Shown here piece after piece: positions 1 through 9,680 of a stretch of 64,000 nucleotides of DNA; within the stretch, counting starts at the first letter, position 1; every line of letters begins with the position of its first letter. The stretch spans positions 62,001-126,000 of the forward strand of contig CM030933.1 in assembly GCA_018136815.1 (NCBI GenBank), written 5' to 3'. The notes under the pieces are model-generated. The model made no database searches, had not been told where the DNA came from, and saw only the letters and a program-made list of their open reading frames with translations. Source of the DNA: Isochrysis galbana. Taxonomy: Eukaryota; Haptophyta; Isochrysidales; Isochrysidaceae. Position numbers and translations under genes: made by a program.

Positions 1-1
1 C

Positions 2-187
2 CGGGCTCCATCTGGTACGCCCGAGGCAGACCTGTGGAAGTATGGCACGGGCGACGGAGCTCATAACCCCGTCGTTTGCCAACCGTACATTCGTTTTCTC
101 TGCGAAGGCGGCAGTGGCGAGTGTGGTAACGACCCAGAAGTCCACCGCCGCCTCCGCACGATGGTTGTTCTCCGTCCGGCCCAGTAG
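2..187 (+). pseudogene. E1 gag C-terminus (Cys-rich nucleocapsid-like tail)
   Basis: The reading frame is open from base 2 to a TAG at 185-187. The segment KYGTGDGAHNPVVCQPYIRF, then LCEGG and GECG, matches the end of the E2 gag (16976-17133) almost residue for residue. The conserved Cys residues (CQPY..LCE....ECG) suggest a metal-binding nucleocapsid tail, although it is not the usual CCHC knuckle. The stop codon separates gag from the downstream pol region, as in E2. Confidence 0.65.
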
Positions 188-2409
188 GTCGCCGGCGGGG
201 CCCACGTCCGCGCTGTTACCCCGCTACCAGTCCAGGGTAGTGGGCCTGAACGCCACCCACCAAAAGATCGTATTACGCTACGGCCGAGTACTTCTACGGC
301 CCCAACCGGTACCCCAAGATTCCCCAAGTTCCAGACAAGCCCTGCCACCTCCATCCCCCTCTTTCTCCTGCCTCCTCGCCGATTGCCCCTATTTCTCCCA
401 ATGCCGATAATTCCATCCTGATTCTCGATATCACGCACGAGTCCTCAAAACCAAGTCAACCGTCACCGCCTCTCTATCAACTCAAGCCGCTCAACCGCTA
501 TCCCACGCCACTCCCCAAGCATCAACAGTCCAAGACCTCACGGTCTGCGAAAATCCAGCCGCCGCAGGCCCAATCCAACCTTCAATCTCTCAAATCAAAT
601 TTCGCATGTCCGAGCCACAAAACGTCTCCCGAGTACGAGTACGAGTCCAAGTCACGTTCAGAATTACCCTCTTCGTCCTACGCCACCGCGAGCCCATCTA
701 CGAGTCTGAGCCCAGTCCAGTCATCACCGGTATCACCAGTCTCCATCGCTACGACGATGGAGGCGCAGTTCTCCGGTTCCTCCCCACTTTCTTTCGAGTC
801 CGAGTCCAAGCCTGTTTTGAGCAAACCCCGTTCTGAGCCATCCGAGTCCGAGTCCGAGTCCGAGTTTACAACGTCACCGAGTCCTACCACGCGGTCGACC
901 GCAGGATTAACGGAGCTCCAGCCACCCACTGAGCCTCTGACGACCACTCCTTCCGCGGGAGTGTTCACCTTCGGTCCTCCGCGCCCCGAGTCTGAGTCAT
1001 TTGGAACTCCGGTCACGTCCAGAATTCCAACCATACCCGAGCCCCGTTTCACGAGCCACCGCGTATCGAGTCCAAACACAAGCTGACGCCGAAGCCCTCG
1101 ACGACAGCCACTGTGTCCTTGTCCAAGCCACCGTTCGAGTCTCGCCGCAGCCGGCCTGCCACTCCAGCAAGCTGCACGCCGCCGAGCCGATCCCTTCCGT
1201 TTCCGTTCCGAGTCCGAGTCCAATTGCACAAGACAGTGCATCCCGAGCCCGCGTAATCAAGCCCGTCACCGAGTCCGAGATTACGGCCGCACCGAGCCAA
1301 CCGGTGCTGGCCACCGTGCCCCTATTGTCATCACAAGCGTCCGCTTCGTCCTCATCGACGGTTGCGACGCCAGGGGGCTTCACCTTTGGGCCGGCCCCGT
1401 CCGTTCCCATTTCGAAATTAGCCCTGTTTTTGGCGTCCAGCACGCTAGGAACGACGAGTCCGAGTCCGAGCACAAATCAACGTCACCGCGGAGTCCGCGG
1501 TCGACCACCGGCGTTCCCACGCCATCCCATCAGTCAAGAGCCATGGAGGAGCTGGCACAGCCGTCTCCTAGCCTCTCTCAAGTCGCCGAGTCTTCCGAAT
1601 TCGAGTCTGAATCCGCCGTAATTTCAGCGGTCCATGCACCCGCTAGCCCGAGCCAAGTCCTCCGAAGAATGCTTCGCATTGCAGAACCTCTTCGGCCACC
1701 ACCCACACCAGCCGCTGCCGCAGAGCCACCACCCTGGCCTCAGCCTTCCCCGCAGCCGGCTTCTTCGACAGCCACGTCCCTTCTTTCGCCGGCGCCGACC
1801 CCGCCGACGACAGATTGCAACGAAGTCTATGCCTGGCCCGATTCCTCTCCCGACGTGACCATGGAGAGTGACCACAACTCCCTTGCACGTCGAGGAACGG
1901 CCGCCTCCCAAACCGAGCTTCTACGCCCATTGAGCCAGCCCAACCGAGTCTCTAGCCATGTCCTTCATGTCTCTCACCGGTGGTCTCGCGGCCGCGGCGT
2001 CCGTCGCCGCAATCCGACACCCCACCTCTCCGAGTTTGTTCGTCAATCCCGTCCTCCGAGCCTGTCTCCACGTCGTCGATATCCGAGTCTACTTCCATTC
2101 GTCCTACGTCGCCGCGGCCACCGGTCGCAGCCTCCAAGCACAGCCTGCCTCTCGATACCACTGCCAACGCCATCATGCGCGTGGCAGCGATCAATGCGTC
2201 CGCGATCCAGTCCTTCGATTCCTCTCAAACAACTCCGATGTCGGCACCCGCGATGATACCCCGTCACCCGCTCTCCACGCTCTCGCCTCTCTTCGTGCAC
2301 GAGCGAGCGGCTCTGCGGTGGTATTCCTCGGCACCTGACGGAGGCAGCCCAAGAACTTCGCCGGCCTCGCAATGGCACCCTAGCCTCGCCTGCCGCCGCG
2401 CTACCCAAG
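188..2409 (+). other. E1 Pro/Ser/Glu-rich linker between gag and methyltransferase
   Basis: About 2.2 kb with no globular domain that I recognise. Overlapping + strand frames (606-836, 757-1086, 1001-1621, 1543-2256) encode proline-, serine- and threonine-rich sequence. It includes repeated Ser-Glu stretches around 783-866 from a cgagtc repeat that recurs through 600-1630. The coding frame switches several times, which suggests accumulated indels in one original ORF. The equivalent E2 region (17134-18470) is about 0.9 kb shorter, so the Ser-Glu block has probably expanded in E1. Confidence 0.5.
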
Positions 2410-3080
2410 CACTTCGATGAGCTTTGCGCCGAGCTCACGAAGATGAATCAACGAGTCCAAGACGGGCTGACGTCTGGCTGTCACGCACCACGCGTTCTCG
2501 TCGTCGGCGAGACGAGCGGCGTCGTCTCCTCATGTTCCTACTCGCCGGAGCTGATGTGCTACGTGCGATTTGTATCCTTCCGAGATTGATACGTGCCCCA
2601 CTTCCAAGGCGACGCGCTTCATGTCCAAAACCTAGGTTGGGACCTGTCATCGCCCACCCGCCCTGCACGTACCTCTCCGCCGTCAGTAGCCAATGGCTTT
2701 CACAAGAACCCGGACGTCGTGCCGCTCTTGAGTCGGCCGCCCGCGTCTTCAAGTCAATGGCCTCCGCCACTGCTCCGTTTGTAGCGGTTGAAACCCTCGG
2801 ATGCATGCGGAAGCTCGCCGTTTAGTCGGGGGGTTGACCCCGACCCAATTCGTCCAACCCTGGGAGCACGGCACTGGACACCAGAAAGCCACCGGGTTGT
2901 ACCTCACCAAAGGGCTGCCGCCCTCAGCCAACCTGCGTCGTGGATGGCCGTGAGTCAGCCATGGCTAACTCTCTCCTTCACCGCACCGTGGCGCTCTGCG
3001 CAGCCGCACCTACGTCGGCGTAGCTGGAGCGATGGCGATCCATTGGATGCCTGTTCTTCTTCGATATTTGAGCCAACAGG
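2410..3080 (+). pseudogene. E1 cytosine-C5-like DNA methyltransferase domain, frameshifted
   Basis: Pieces in all three frames match the E2 methyltransferase in order: HFDELCAELT and RVLVVGETSGVVSS near 2411-2530; MFLLAGADV near 2532; VPHFQGDALHVQNLGWDL near 2592-2646; AHPPCTYLSAV and GRRAALESAARVF near 2651-2760; GTGHQKATGLYL near 2870-2910; and SPSPHRGALRSRTYVG near 2975-3020. The PPC motif (motif IV of C5 methyltransferases) survives. The ENP motif (motif VI) is destroyed by an indel near 2795. At least five frame changes are needed to read through, so this copy is dead as assembled. Where frames match, E1 and E2 agree at roughly four residues in five, so the domain was present in their common ancestor. 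Confidence 0.75.
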
Positions 3081-3798
3081 GAGACCAGCATCGACGAAGA
3101 AACTGTCCGCGTTGGAGCTACTCGCTTGCGCGCGGCGCAGCCTATTGGACCGGCCTTCACTAAGTTCAACCGAGGCTACCGCCTACGAGCCGTGGTCGGC
3201 TCTTCATCGTTATGAGAGGGGGAGGGAATCTAGTGAAGTTTCTTCCGACCCCGTTGTTTCCCGTCCAGCTACTCCCGAGACAAACAACCACGAAGACCAA
3301 AAAGAAACCCACGATAACTACGACAACGACACGCCACTCTACGCCTCCGAGTCTACTCTCCACGACCCATTCTCTCCATGGACCGCCCCGCCTCCGGCAC
3401 GCGCGAGCTCGCCACGTCCGACGACGCCGACGACTCTCCGGAAGCGGCGCCAACAATGGCAATCATTCGGAGTGAACGGGGACCAGAAATGGTCCAACGT
3501 CACGCTCGAAACCGCTGACGAAATAAGAGCGCAAGCTCTAGCCGGACGAGGCGCCGACGAGGAATCCGACCTCGCCGCTGCCGTCCGAGCGCCGATCGAG
3601 TTCGTGGAAGCCAAAGGCATCCGCGCCGAAGAGCTAGCCTCATTAGTTCGAAGACCCAAGACAGAAGCCCAAGCTCGTCTCGAGAAAGACTGGGAAAGAT
3701 GTCCGACCACCCGAGGCACCCCACCGACAAGAGAGGCCTGGGATACACTAGTCCCAAGCTATCACCCTGACCGCTACCAACGAGGACGACGCCTCTAG
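3081..3798 (+). pseudogene. E1 second linker region upstream of the protease
   Basis: The frame 2788-3798 is open and ends at 3798. Its first part is out of frame with the methyltransferase, but from about 3430 it carries sequence shared with E2: LRKRRQQWQSFGVNGDQKW in E1 against VKKRRSKWQVFDRDVISGV in E2, followed by helical, charged sequence and LEKDWER. I recognise no fold. By position it joins the methyltransferase to the protease and may be a spacer released by proteolysis. That role is inferred. Confidence 0.5.
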
Positions 3799-3975
3799 GC
3801 CTCTGCCACGATAGCGGCAGTCGGAGTACCCGAAGAGACGACGACACTTGACGACGAATTCACCCGAGCAACCACGCTGTCGACCAACCCCGTCCCCGTC
3901 CGACACCATCGCACACGTGACCGCGCACCGACCGGAGAGCGTCGTGGATACCCTACCATCTGCCTACCCAAGGCA

Positions 3976-4608
3976 TTGCCTATATGTTCGAGACCTGATG
4001 GTCTGCCGCTCCGGCGAGGCTACCGGCAAAGAAGGAGTATCTTGGCCGACTCCGCTCTCACGGTCAACAGCACCCTCGCTGACACCGGAGCTGGCCCGTC
4101 GGTCGTGACCACTTCCCTCTTGTCCAGCCTACCCAACGACGCATGCGTCGAGCGGCTGCCGCAAGCCGTAGTGACACCGCTCCATGGCCCAGACGGCCTA
4201 CCTCTTATCACGCGAGGCAAGGCTCGGATCGTTTTCTCCGTCGGTGGATTTCTCTTTCGTCATACGTTCATGGTGATTGAAGGCAACCCGATGCTGCTGC
4301 TCGGGAACGACTTCTTAGCTACGCACGCCGCTTCGATTCAGCTCGCCTCCGACAGCACGGACGGCTCTATCACCCTCGGTGCTCCATCCACGGTGGCTCC
4401 TCTTGAGGTTAATGGCAGTCCAAGCCCCGACGCTCCGCCGATCTTTCGCGTCTCGACGTCACCGATAGCGGTGGTCCCTGTCAGCATGACTTGTGCACAG
4501 GTCTGTCCGACCTCCGCGAACCCAATCACGACTGACTTCTTCCGAGGGCCGCAGGCCCCAAAACGACAACCAGCTAGTCACCGAGCCTCTCTTCAGCACG
4601 GCCGATGA
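3976..4608 (+). pseudogene. E1 retropepsin-type aspartic protease
   Basis: The active-site motif LADTGAGPSV (Asp-Thr-Gly at 4081-4089) and the flap/helix motif LLLGNDFLA near 4300 define a clan AA retroviral-type protease, which would cut the polyprotein. The frame changes near 4560; the matching downstream sequence (FSTADEFAAKAPASCGSEYL and onward to RFKF) continues in the frame of 4493-4960. That downstream segment is conserved in E2 and links the protease to reverse transcriptase. Codon use is GC-rich like the rest of the element. Confidence 0.8.
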
Positions 4609-4970
4609 GTTTGCCGCCAAAGCGCCGGCATCATGTGGCTCCGAGTACCTCCTATACACCCACGAACCTATCACGATCCCGGCCTATCATCGGGCAACGT
4701 TTCACGTCCGAATTCCACTAGCTCTTCGAGAACACGAAGATTGCGCCATGCTCGTGGACCGACTACCTACGCGTGAAACGATCGATAGCTCTCCTCTCGT
4801 CATCCCTCAAGTAGAGAGGCCGAACTCCAACCACACCATCGCGATTACGGTGGTCAATACTGACCCCAAACCTCTACATCTTCCGTCGTTCCATCCTGTA
4901 GCTTCGTTACAGGTTCGATTCAAATTCACGCTGGAACTTATCGCCGCGTCGGGACGTTAACTCGCCGGAT

Positions 4971-5996
4971 GTGATTGAGTCGCTCGACGAGGACCAATGT
5001 AAGCTCCTCGAGGCAGCCAAGATCGACCCCGAAGGCCGTCTCTCGATGCCCCAACGTGAACAAGTTCGTCGTCTACTGGCCCGACGTATCGCTGCTTTCG
5101 CAATTGACCCGACCAACCCGAATCACACTCACGTGATGGAGGTAGAGCTACCGCTCAACCCCGGAGCCGAAGCTCACCGCCACGCACCGTCTAGAGTTGG
5201 ACGAGAGGGTGAGAAGATCATAGAGGACGAAGTTTGCAAGATGGAGTCCGCGGGTATCATCAGGAAATCAAACTCGTCGTGGGCCTCTCGAGTCGTGCTA
5301 GTCACTAAGAAGGATGGCTCCGTACGTTTCTGCGTAGATTATCGCGACGTCAACTCCAAGCTTCGTCTAGAGGACAGCCCTCTTCCCCTCACGGTAGAAG
5401 CCATCGACCGATTGTCGTCCGGCCAAGGCAACCTTGATTCTCTATTCCTTTGCACCCTGGACCTGGCATCTGGTTTCTGGGGTATACCGATCAAAGAGTC
5501 CGATAAACATATCACCGCGTTCACTACTCATCGCGGCAAGTACGAGTTCAATTACTTGCCTTTTGGTGTTCAATCCGGTCCCTCGTATATGTGCCGCCTC
5601 ATGGACGCCGTTCTCGGTGGGCTGGCATGGGAGATTTGTATGCCATACTTGGATGATGTCGGCGCCTGGTCGACAGGCGTAGGTGACTCGCTGCAGGCCA
5701 GGGAAGAGTCGTCATTCCAACAAATGTTACACCGTCTTGATCTTGTCTTGGAACGTCTCATCTGGGCGGGCCTCACTTGCAAGATGTCGAAATGCGTTTT
5801 CTTTGCCACCTCGGCTGAATATCTCGGCCACGTTGTTTCGCGTGAAGGTCTTCGGATGGATCCCAAGAAAGTGGAAGCCGTCTCAAAAATCGACCCTACC
5901 CAAATCAACTCGATCGAAGCCGTCCGTTCTTTCCTTGGCTGTGCTCGTACTACCGCCGTTTTATACGCCGTTTTGCGATCCGTGCAGCGCCGTTAA
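4971..5996 (+). CDS. E1 reverse transcriptase domain
   Basis: RNA-dependent DNA polymerase of a Ty3/gypsy element. Visible RT blocks in order are SWASRVVLVTKKDGSVRFCV, DYRDVN, a catalytic Asp in CTLDLASGFWGIPI, FTTHRGKYEFNYLPFGVQSG and the catalytic MPYLDDV (Tyr-Leu-Asp-Asp at 5645-5656). The thumb region EYLGHVVSREGL precedes a frameshift at about 5935: the Cys-Ala-Arg reading ends at 5996, while the expected FLGLCSYYRRF continuation lies in another frame leading into RNase H. All three catalytic aspartates are present. The start shown is the first Met-like codon of the open frame. In the element this would be part of a polyprotein. Confidence 0.85.
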   Translation: MIESLDEDQCKLLEAAKIDPEGRLSMPQREQVRRLLARRIAAFAIDPTNPNHTHVMEVELPLNPGAEAHRHAPSRVGREGEKIIEDEVCKMESAGIIRKSNSSWASRVVLVTKKDGSVRFCVDYRDVNSKLRLEDSPLPLTVEAIDRLSSGQGNLDSLFLCTLDLASGFWGIPIKESDKHITAFTTHRGKYEFNYLPFGVQSGPSYMCRLMDAVLGGLAWEICMPYLDDVGAWSTGVGDSLQAREESSFQQMLHRLDLVLERLIWAGLTCKMSKCVFFATSAEYLGHVVSREGLRMDPKKVEAVSKIDPTQINSIEAVRSFLGCARTTAVLYAVLRSVQRR

Positions 5997-6552
5997 CCGC
6001 TCTCACGCGGAAAGGGTGCGATGTCCCGGTCGAGTCGCAAACAGAAGCCTGTCGCCAGGCTATCGAAGATCTCAAGCAAGCTATCTGTGAAGAACCCGTA
6101 CTCGCACCTCCTCGAGACGACCGTCCTTTCCTCGTTAAGACCGACGGTGCTAGCAAGCTCGGCATCGCCGGCGTCCTTGCTCAGAAAGACGACGAAGGGA
6201 GAGAGCGCGTTGTTGCATACTACGGTCGTAGTTTGAGTCCGGCTGAGCGCCATTGGACAGTTACTGAAATCGAACTTCTAGCAGCGCTAGAATCGATCCG
6301 AAATTGGAGGCCGTATCTTTGGGGTCGCCACTTCACCCTCGTCGTAGACCATTCAGCTTTGCGCTGGCTTCACACGATGAAAGATCAAGTCACCGGTGGT
6401 CCAGCCTCGCGCCTCATGCGATGGGTCCTAAGCTAGCCGAATATCGATTCGACGTCGTGCACAAACCTGGAGTCACTCACTGGGACGCCGACGGCTTGTC
6501 CCGCTTAGTTGCTCTCGAGCCCGACCACGATCCTCTCCACCGAGGAGAGTGA
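5997..6552 (+). pseudogene. E1 RNase H domain, split by frameshifts
   Basis: The region encodes the gypsy-type RNase H: PVLAPPRDDRPFLVKTDGAS (first catalytic Asp), then GIAGVLAQ, AERHWTVTEIELLAALESIR (catalytic Glu) and LVVDHSALRWL (catalytic Asp), followed by the tether KPGVTHWDADGLSRL. The N-terminal part is out of frame with RT. A TAG at 6434-6436 splits the last part, which resumes in the frame of 6304-6552. It would degrade RNA in the RNA-DNA hybrid during reverse transcription. Confidence 0.75.
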
Positions 6553-8311
6553 GGTCCATTCTTTCGATTCTTTTGAAATTAACGACATAGTTGCCGCCGC
6601 GGTTACTTCATCCACCCTCACTGCTCGCCGCCAACAAGCAAACGATAGGCTCGCTCGTCAAGCATCGGAATCTTCGGAGTCGATTACCTCCTCGTATCTC
6701 GATGTGGGCGTGCCTCATGCCGACGAATTGCGTCAAGCGCTCTCTACCGACGAGTTCGCTAGCTCGATCATTTCTGAACTCGAGTCGATCCTTCCGAAAG
6801 CTTCCTCTTCGATCGACTCTAGCTCGTCGTCGAAGAAAAGGTCCCGATTCCTGCTTCGCGATGGCCTACTCTACTACCGCTCCTCAGAGGCGGAAGAGGC
6901 TCCTCTTCGTTTATACATTCCGGAGTCCCTTCGTGACACGTACCTCCGCGCCTACCATGACCACCTTGGTCACCCAGGTGCGACAAGGATGACTACCCTA
7001 CTTCGTTCTCGAGTTTACTGGCCTGGCCTATCCGCCTCTGTATCGGAGTACGTTCGAGAGTGCCATGAATGCACTCTTGGCAAACCGTTACCGCGACCGC
7101 TCGCCCATCCATCCGGTCTTTCTATCGGATCCTATCCTTTCGACGTCGTCTATTGCGATATTCTTTCGATGGCTCCCACCCACGATTTCGTATCCGGCCG
7201 CTCCGGTTTTGATAAGCTGATTGTTTTCGTCGATTCTCTCTCTCGTTGGATTGAAGCTGAGCCTTGCAACGGTAACCCCTCGTCCGCAAAATGTCTGGAC
7301 GTCTTCATGCGTCTCATCGTATCTCGTTATGGAGTCCCTCGCCAACTTCGAACCGACGCCGGCTCGAATCTTTGCTCTCGGTTAGTGGACCTAATTCTCA
7401 AAGCGACTGGCACGGACTTGAGCACTACTGAAGCCTATCGCCACGAAGGCGTAGGGCTAGTGGAAAGAGCTCAACAAACTCTCCTCACGATGACTCGAGT
7501 CTCCAATGAAGGCGGCGCCCATTGGGTCGACCACCTTCCGTTTCTTCTCATGTCTATGCGAGCGACCGCCGGTCGCGTCGTACCCAAGTCACCCGCGGCT
7601 ATCTTGTTTGGTCGGGAGCTTCGTCTTCCAGCTCAACTTGCTGACCCTGCTCCTGTTCTCGAGTTCCTTCCATCTAGGCCTCCGTCCGATGCCGTCATTT
7701 ACGCCACCGAGCTCAATAAGAAGCTTCTCGAGTCGTGGCGTTCCGCCCTCGAAAGTACTCAAGAAGCCCAACGCGAATCGATGCGCTCCGCCTCTCAAAA
7801 GTCTAAACTCGGTGTCACCTTCAAACCAGGAGACAGAGTTTGTCGTCGAATCCCTGGCCACGCCAACAAACTTCAATATCTCTACTCCGGTCCCTACCGA
7901 GTAGAAGAAGCCATCTCGGCCACTCGCTACCGTCTACGCGATCTCGAAAATCGTCAAGTCAAGGATGAAGTTCACATTTCCAATCTTCGTCCGTACTTCA
8001 CCGTCACCGATTCGTCTCCGCTCGCTGAAGATGAGTACTTGGTCGAAGAGTTACTCGATCGCAAGGGCGATGGAGTTTCATTCAAGTATCTCGTCAAATG
8101 GCGCGGCTATCCTCGTTCTGAAGCTACTTGGGAGTCTCGAATTGAGTTGCTTCGGCGTTGTGCTGATCTAGTTGAGTCGTACGACACCACTTTCGACCGC
8201 CGTCCGGTTCAACCCCAAGCTCACTCCATTAACTCCTCTTCAAGTCCAAGCTCAAGTTCCCAATCCAATCAATTATCCACGTCGAATTCAAGAGCAAGCG
8301 TATCCTCCTGA
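6509..8311 (+). CDS. E1 integrase with C-terminal chromodomain
   Basis: The ORF is open over about 600 codons. It contains an HHCC zinc-binding region (HDHLGHPGATRM then CHECTLGK), a DDE catalytic core (Asp near 7158, Asp at 7355-7357 in RTDAGSN, Glu at 7463-7465 in LVERAQQ; 35 residues between the last two, the D35E spacing) and a GPY-like module (YLYSGPYRVEEA, HISNLRPY). It ends with a chromodomain (YLVEELLDRKG, KYLVKWRGYPRSEATWE, about 8032-8190). The cage aromatics Tyr, Trp and Trp are present. Chromodomains steer integration to marked chromatin in chromoviruses. Ser-rich tail; stop at 8309-8311. This is the most intact E1 ORF. Confidence 0.9.
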   Translation: MLSSPTTILSTEESEVHSFDSFEINDIVAAAVTSSTLTARRQQANDRLARQASESSESITSSYLDVGVPHADELRQALSTDEFASSIISELESILPKASSSIDSSSSSKKRSRFLLRDGLLYYRSSEAEEAPLRLYIPESLRDTYLRAYHDHLGHPGATRMTTLLRSRVYWPGLSASVSEYVRECHECTLGKPLPRPLAHPSGLSIGSYPFDVVYCDILSMAPTHDFVSGRSGFDKLIVFVDSLSRWIEAEPCNGNPSSAKCLDVFMRLIVSRYGVPRQLRTDAGSNLCSRLVDLILKATGTDLSTTEAYRHEGVGLVERAQQTLLTMTRVSNEGGAHWVDHLPFLLMSMRATAGRVVPKSPAAILFGRELRLPAQLADPAPVLEFLPSRPPSDAVIYATELNKKLLESWRSALESTQEAQRESMRSASQKSKLGVTFKPGDRVCRRIPGHANKLQYLYSGPYRVEEAISATRYRLRDLENRQVKDEVHISNLRPYFTVTDSSPLAEDEYLVEELLDRKGDGVSFKYLVKWRGYPRSEATWESRIELLRRCADLVESYDTTFDRRPVQPQAHSINSSSSPSSSSQSNQLSTSNSRASVSS

Positions 8312-8605
8312 TCTGCCTTCAGTCGTACTCGTTCTCGTTCACAATCGTAGCGCTAAGTCGACCGGAAGTGGATGATTAGCGTCGCGTCAGCGCCTGACCC
8401 AGCGCAACTGCCCGAGCAAAACTCCTGTAAAAGGGAGAACGTGGTAGGACGTGACGTACGAAATCGGGGGCCGCCGCGCTAAGCTGCCGATTTTGTGCTC
8501 GCTTTGGATCCATGGGTTAATCCTCCTCCTCTAGGTCTCTCGTCTCGTATGGTAAATGAACTCTTTGGCTCGACATCGGGAGACGTCTCGATTTAAGTCG
8601 GGGGG
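8312..8605 (+). other. E1 3' noncoding region with conserved block and polypurine tract
   Basis: It lies between the integrase stop and the 3' LTR. Bases about 8402-8512 are clearly similar to E2 24850-24957, including tcctgtaaaagggagaa and a GC-rich dyad around the ccgccgcg core, ending at gctttggatcc. The G-rich run at 8598-8605, just before TG, is in the polypurine-tract position that primes plus-strand synthesis; E2 has the same at 25102-25109. Confidence 0.6.
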
Positions 8606-9680
8606 TGTTGTATTCCTGCCCATCTGAAGGTTGTAGGCATGAATATTCGTGTAAGGTACGCGCTCACAATTACAATTGAACAGTTCCCCGTGTTGCCACT
8701 GACGCACAAGACACACAGATTCGGATTCCCCATGGTCTCAAGTCCAGGTTTGCAGGTTTTGGTCTCGAAATTTGCGATTCGAATTTTGTTTTTGCTGTTA
8801 CTATAATTGTTGGCTCGTTTAAGGTAATAAACCGGCATGACTTCGACTTCTCGTTCTGCAGTCGCTCTGCGAGACTCTCTCTCTCTCTCTCTCTCCGTCC
8901 GCCTCTCCTCGGCCGACGGCAAGAAGATTCGTCCAAAACATTCTCCGGTCCCAAGATATCTCGTGGGGGGTCTCTCCGCGCTCCGCGAGGGAAAGGACGC
9001 GATCTCGCTCCGAGATCGGCCTCGCGCCCTCCCACGCTGCCCCGCCGTGCCCTCGGTCCCTCGCCCCCCCCCGCGGCAGGTTCTTTCCCTCGGCGTGCCG
9101 TCCGTCGCCTCCGGCCGTTATATTAATCCCCCCCCCGCGCGAGGTTCTCTTCTCCCCCGCGCGCGGTTCGTTTCCTCCGGCCGTCGTTGTTCCCCCCCTC
9201 GCTTCGATTCCTCTCGCGGTTCCTTCGATGATTGCCTCCATCTCGTCCGTTCTTCTTCGCGATCCTCGCGGAGGGGGCACCGACGTTTAATGTTAGTTTC
9301 GTCGCGGTTTCGATGAAAGAAAGGAAGAACGAATGGCACGCGCCTCGCGCCTCGCGTCTTGTTTCGTCGCCCCTTGCTCGTCGCTTGTCTAGAAGGTCTC
9401 TCCGCACATCGCCTTCTCCCCCCGCGCGAGTTTGGATCTCTCCTCGACCCTCCGCGTTGGCTTCAGCGGACGAGTTCCACTTTAACGATAGTTCGAACCC
9501 TTCGGTGGCGTAGTTATGCGCTCTCTTTCCGTATATCTTCGCGCATGACGAGCGATCGCGACTTCAGCCTTCGCCGCGCGGGGAGGGGTTTGTTTATCGT
9601 ATGATTCCGGAGTGTTTACGTTAGTTTTCTGAGCCCAAGGACTTTGGTTTTTGGTTTCTTGTGAGTGATTTTTGTAGCAA
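8606..9680 (+). repeat. E1 3' LTR (right end approximate)
   Basis: The LTR begins TGTTGTATTCC directly after the polypurine tract, comparable to TGTCGCATTC in E2. It contains a CT microsatellite at about 8874-8902 in the place where the E2 LTRs have theirs, and it is GC-rich. The right end is not fixed because the 5' LTR is outside the window; the tgtagca near 9674-9680 is only a guess for a CA end. Confidence 0.5.

Larger units (their letters stand above)
1..9680 (+). mobile_element. Ty3/gypsy chromovirus element E1, 5' end beyond the window
   Basis: This is the 3' four fifths of an LTR retrotransposon. From left to right it shows a gag C-terminus, a Pro/Ser-rich linker, a broken cytosine-methyltransferase-like domain, a second linker, an aspartic protease, reverse transcriptase, RNase H, integrase and a C-terminal chromodomain. 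These are followed by a 3' noncoding block, a G-rich polypurine tract and a 3' LTR starting at 8606. Domain order PR-RT-RH-IN is that of Ty3/gypsy (Metaviridae), and the chromodomain places it with chromoviruses. The 5' LTR and most of gag lie outside the window. Frameshifts in gag, methyltransferase and RNase H make this copy non-autonomous as assembled. The end of the 3' LTR is an estimate because no partner LTR is visible. Confidence 0.9.

Noticed and set aside
678-1473. Minus-strand ORFs of 187 and 158 codons
   Set aside because: They are complements of the Ser-Glu repeat linker of E1; the gypsy coding strand is +.
8837-9339. Arg/Ser-rich ORFs on both strands
   Set aside because: They lie within the E1 LTR and come from CT- and GC-rich noncoding sequence.
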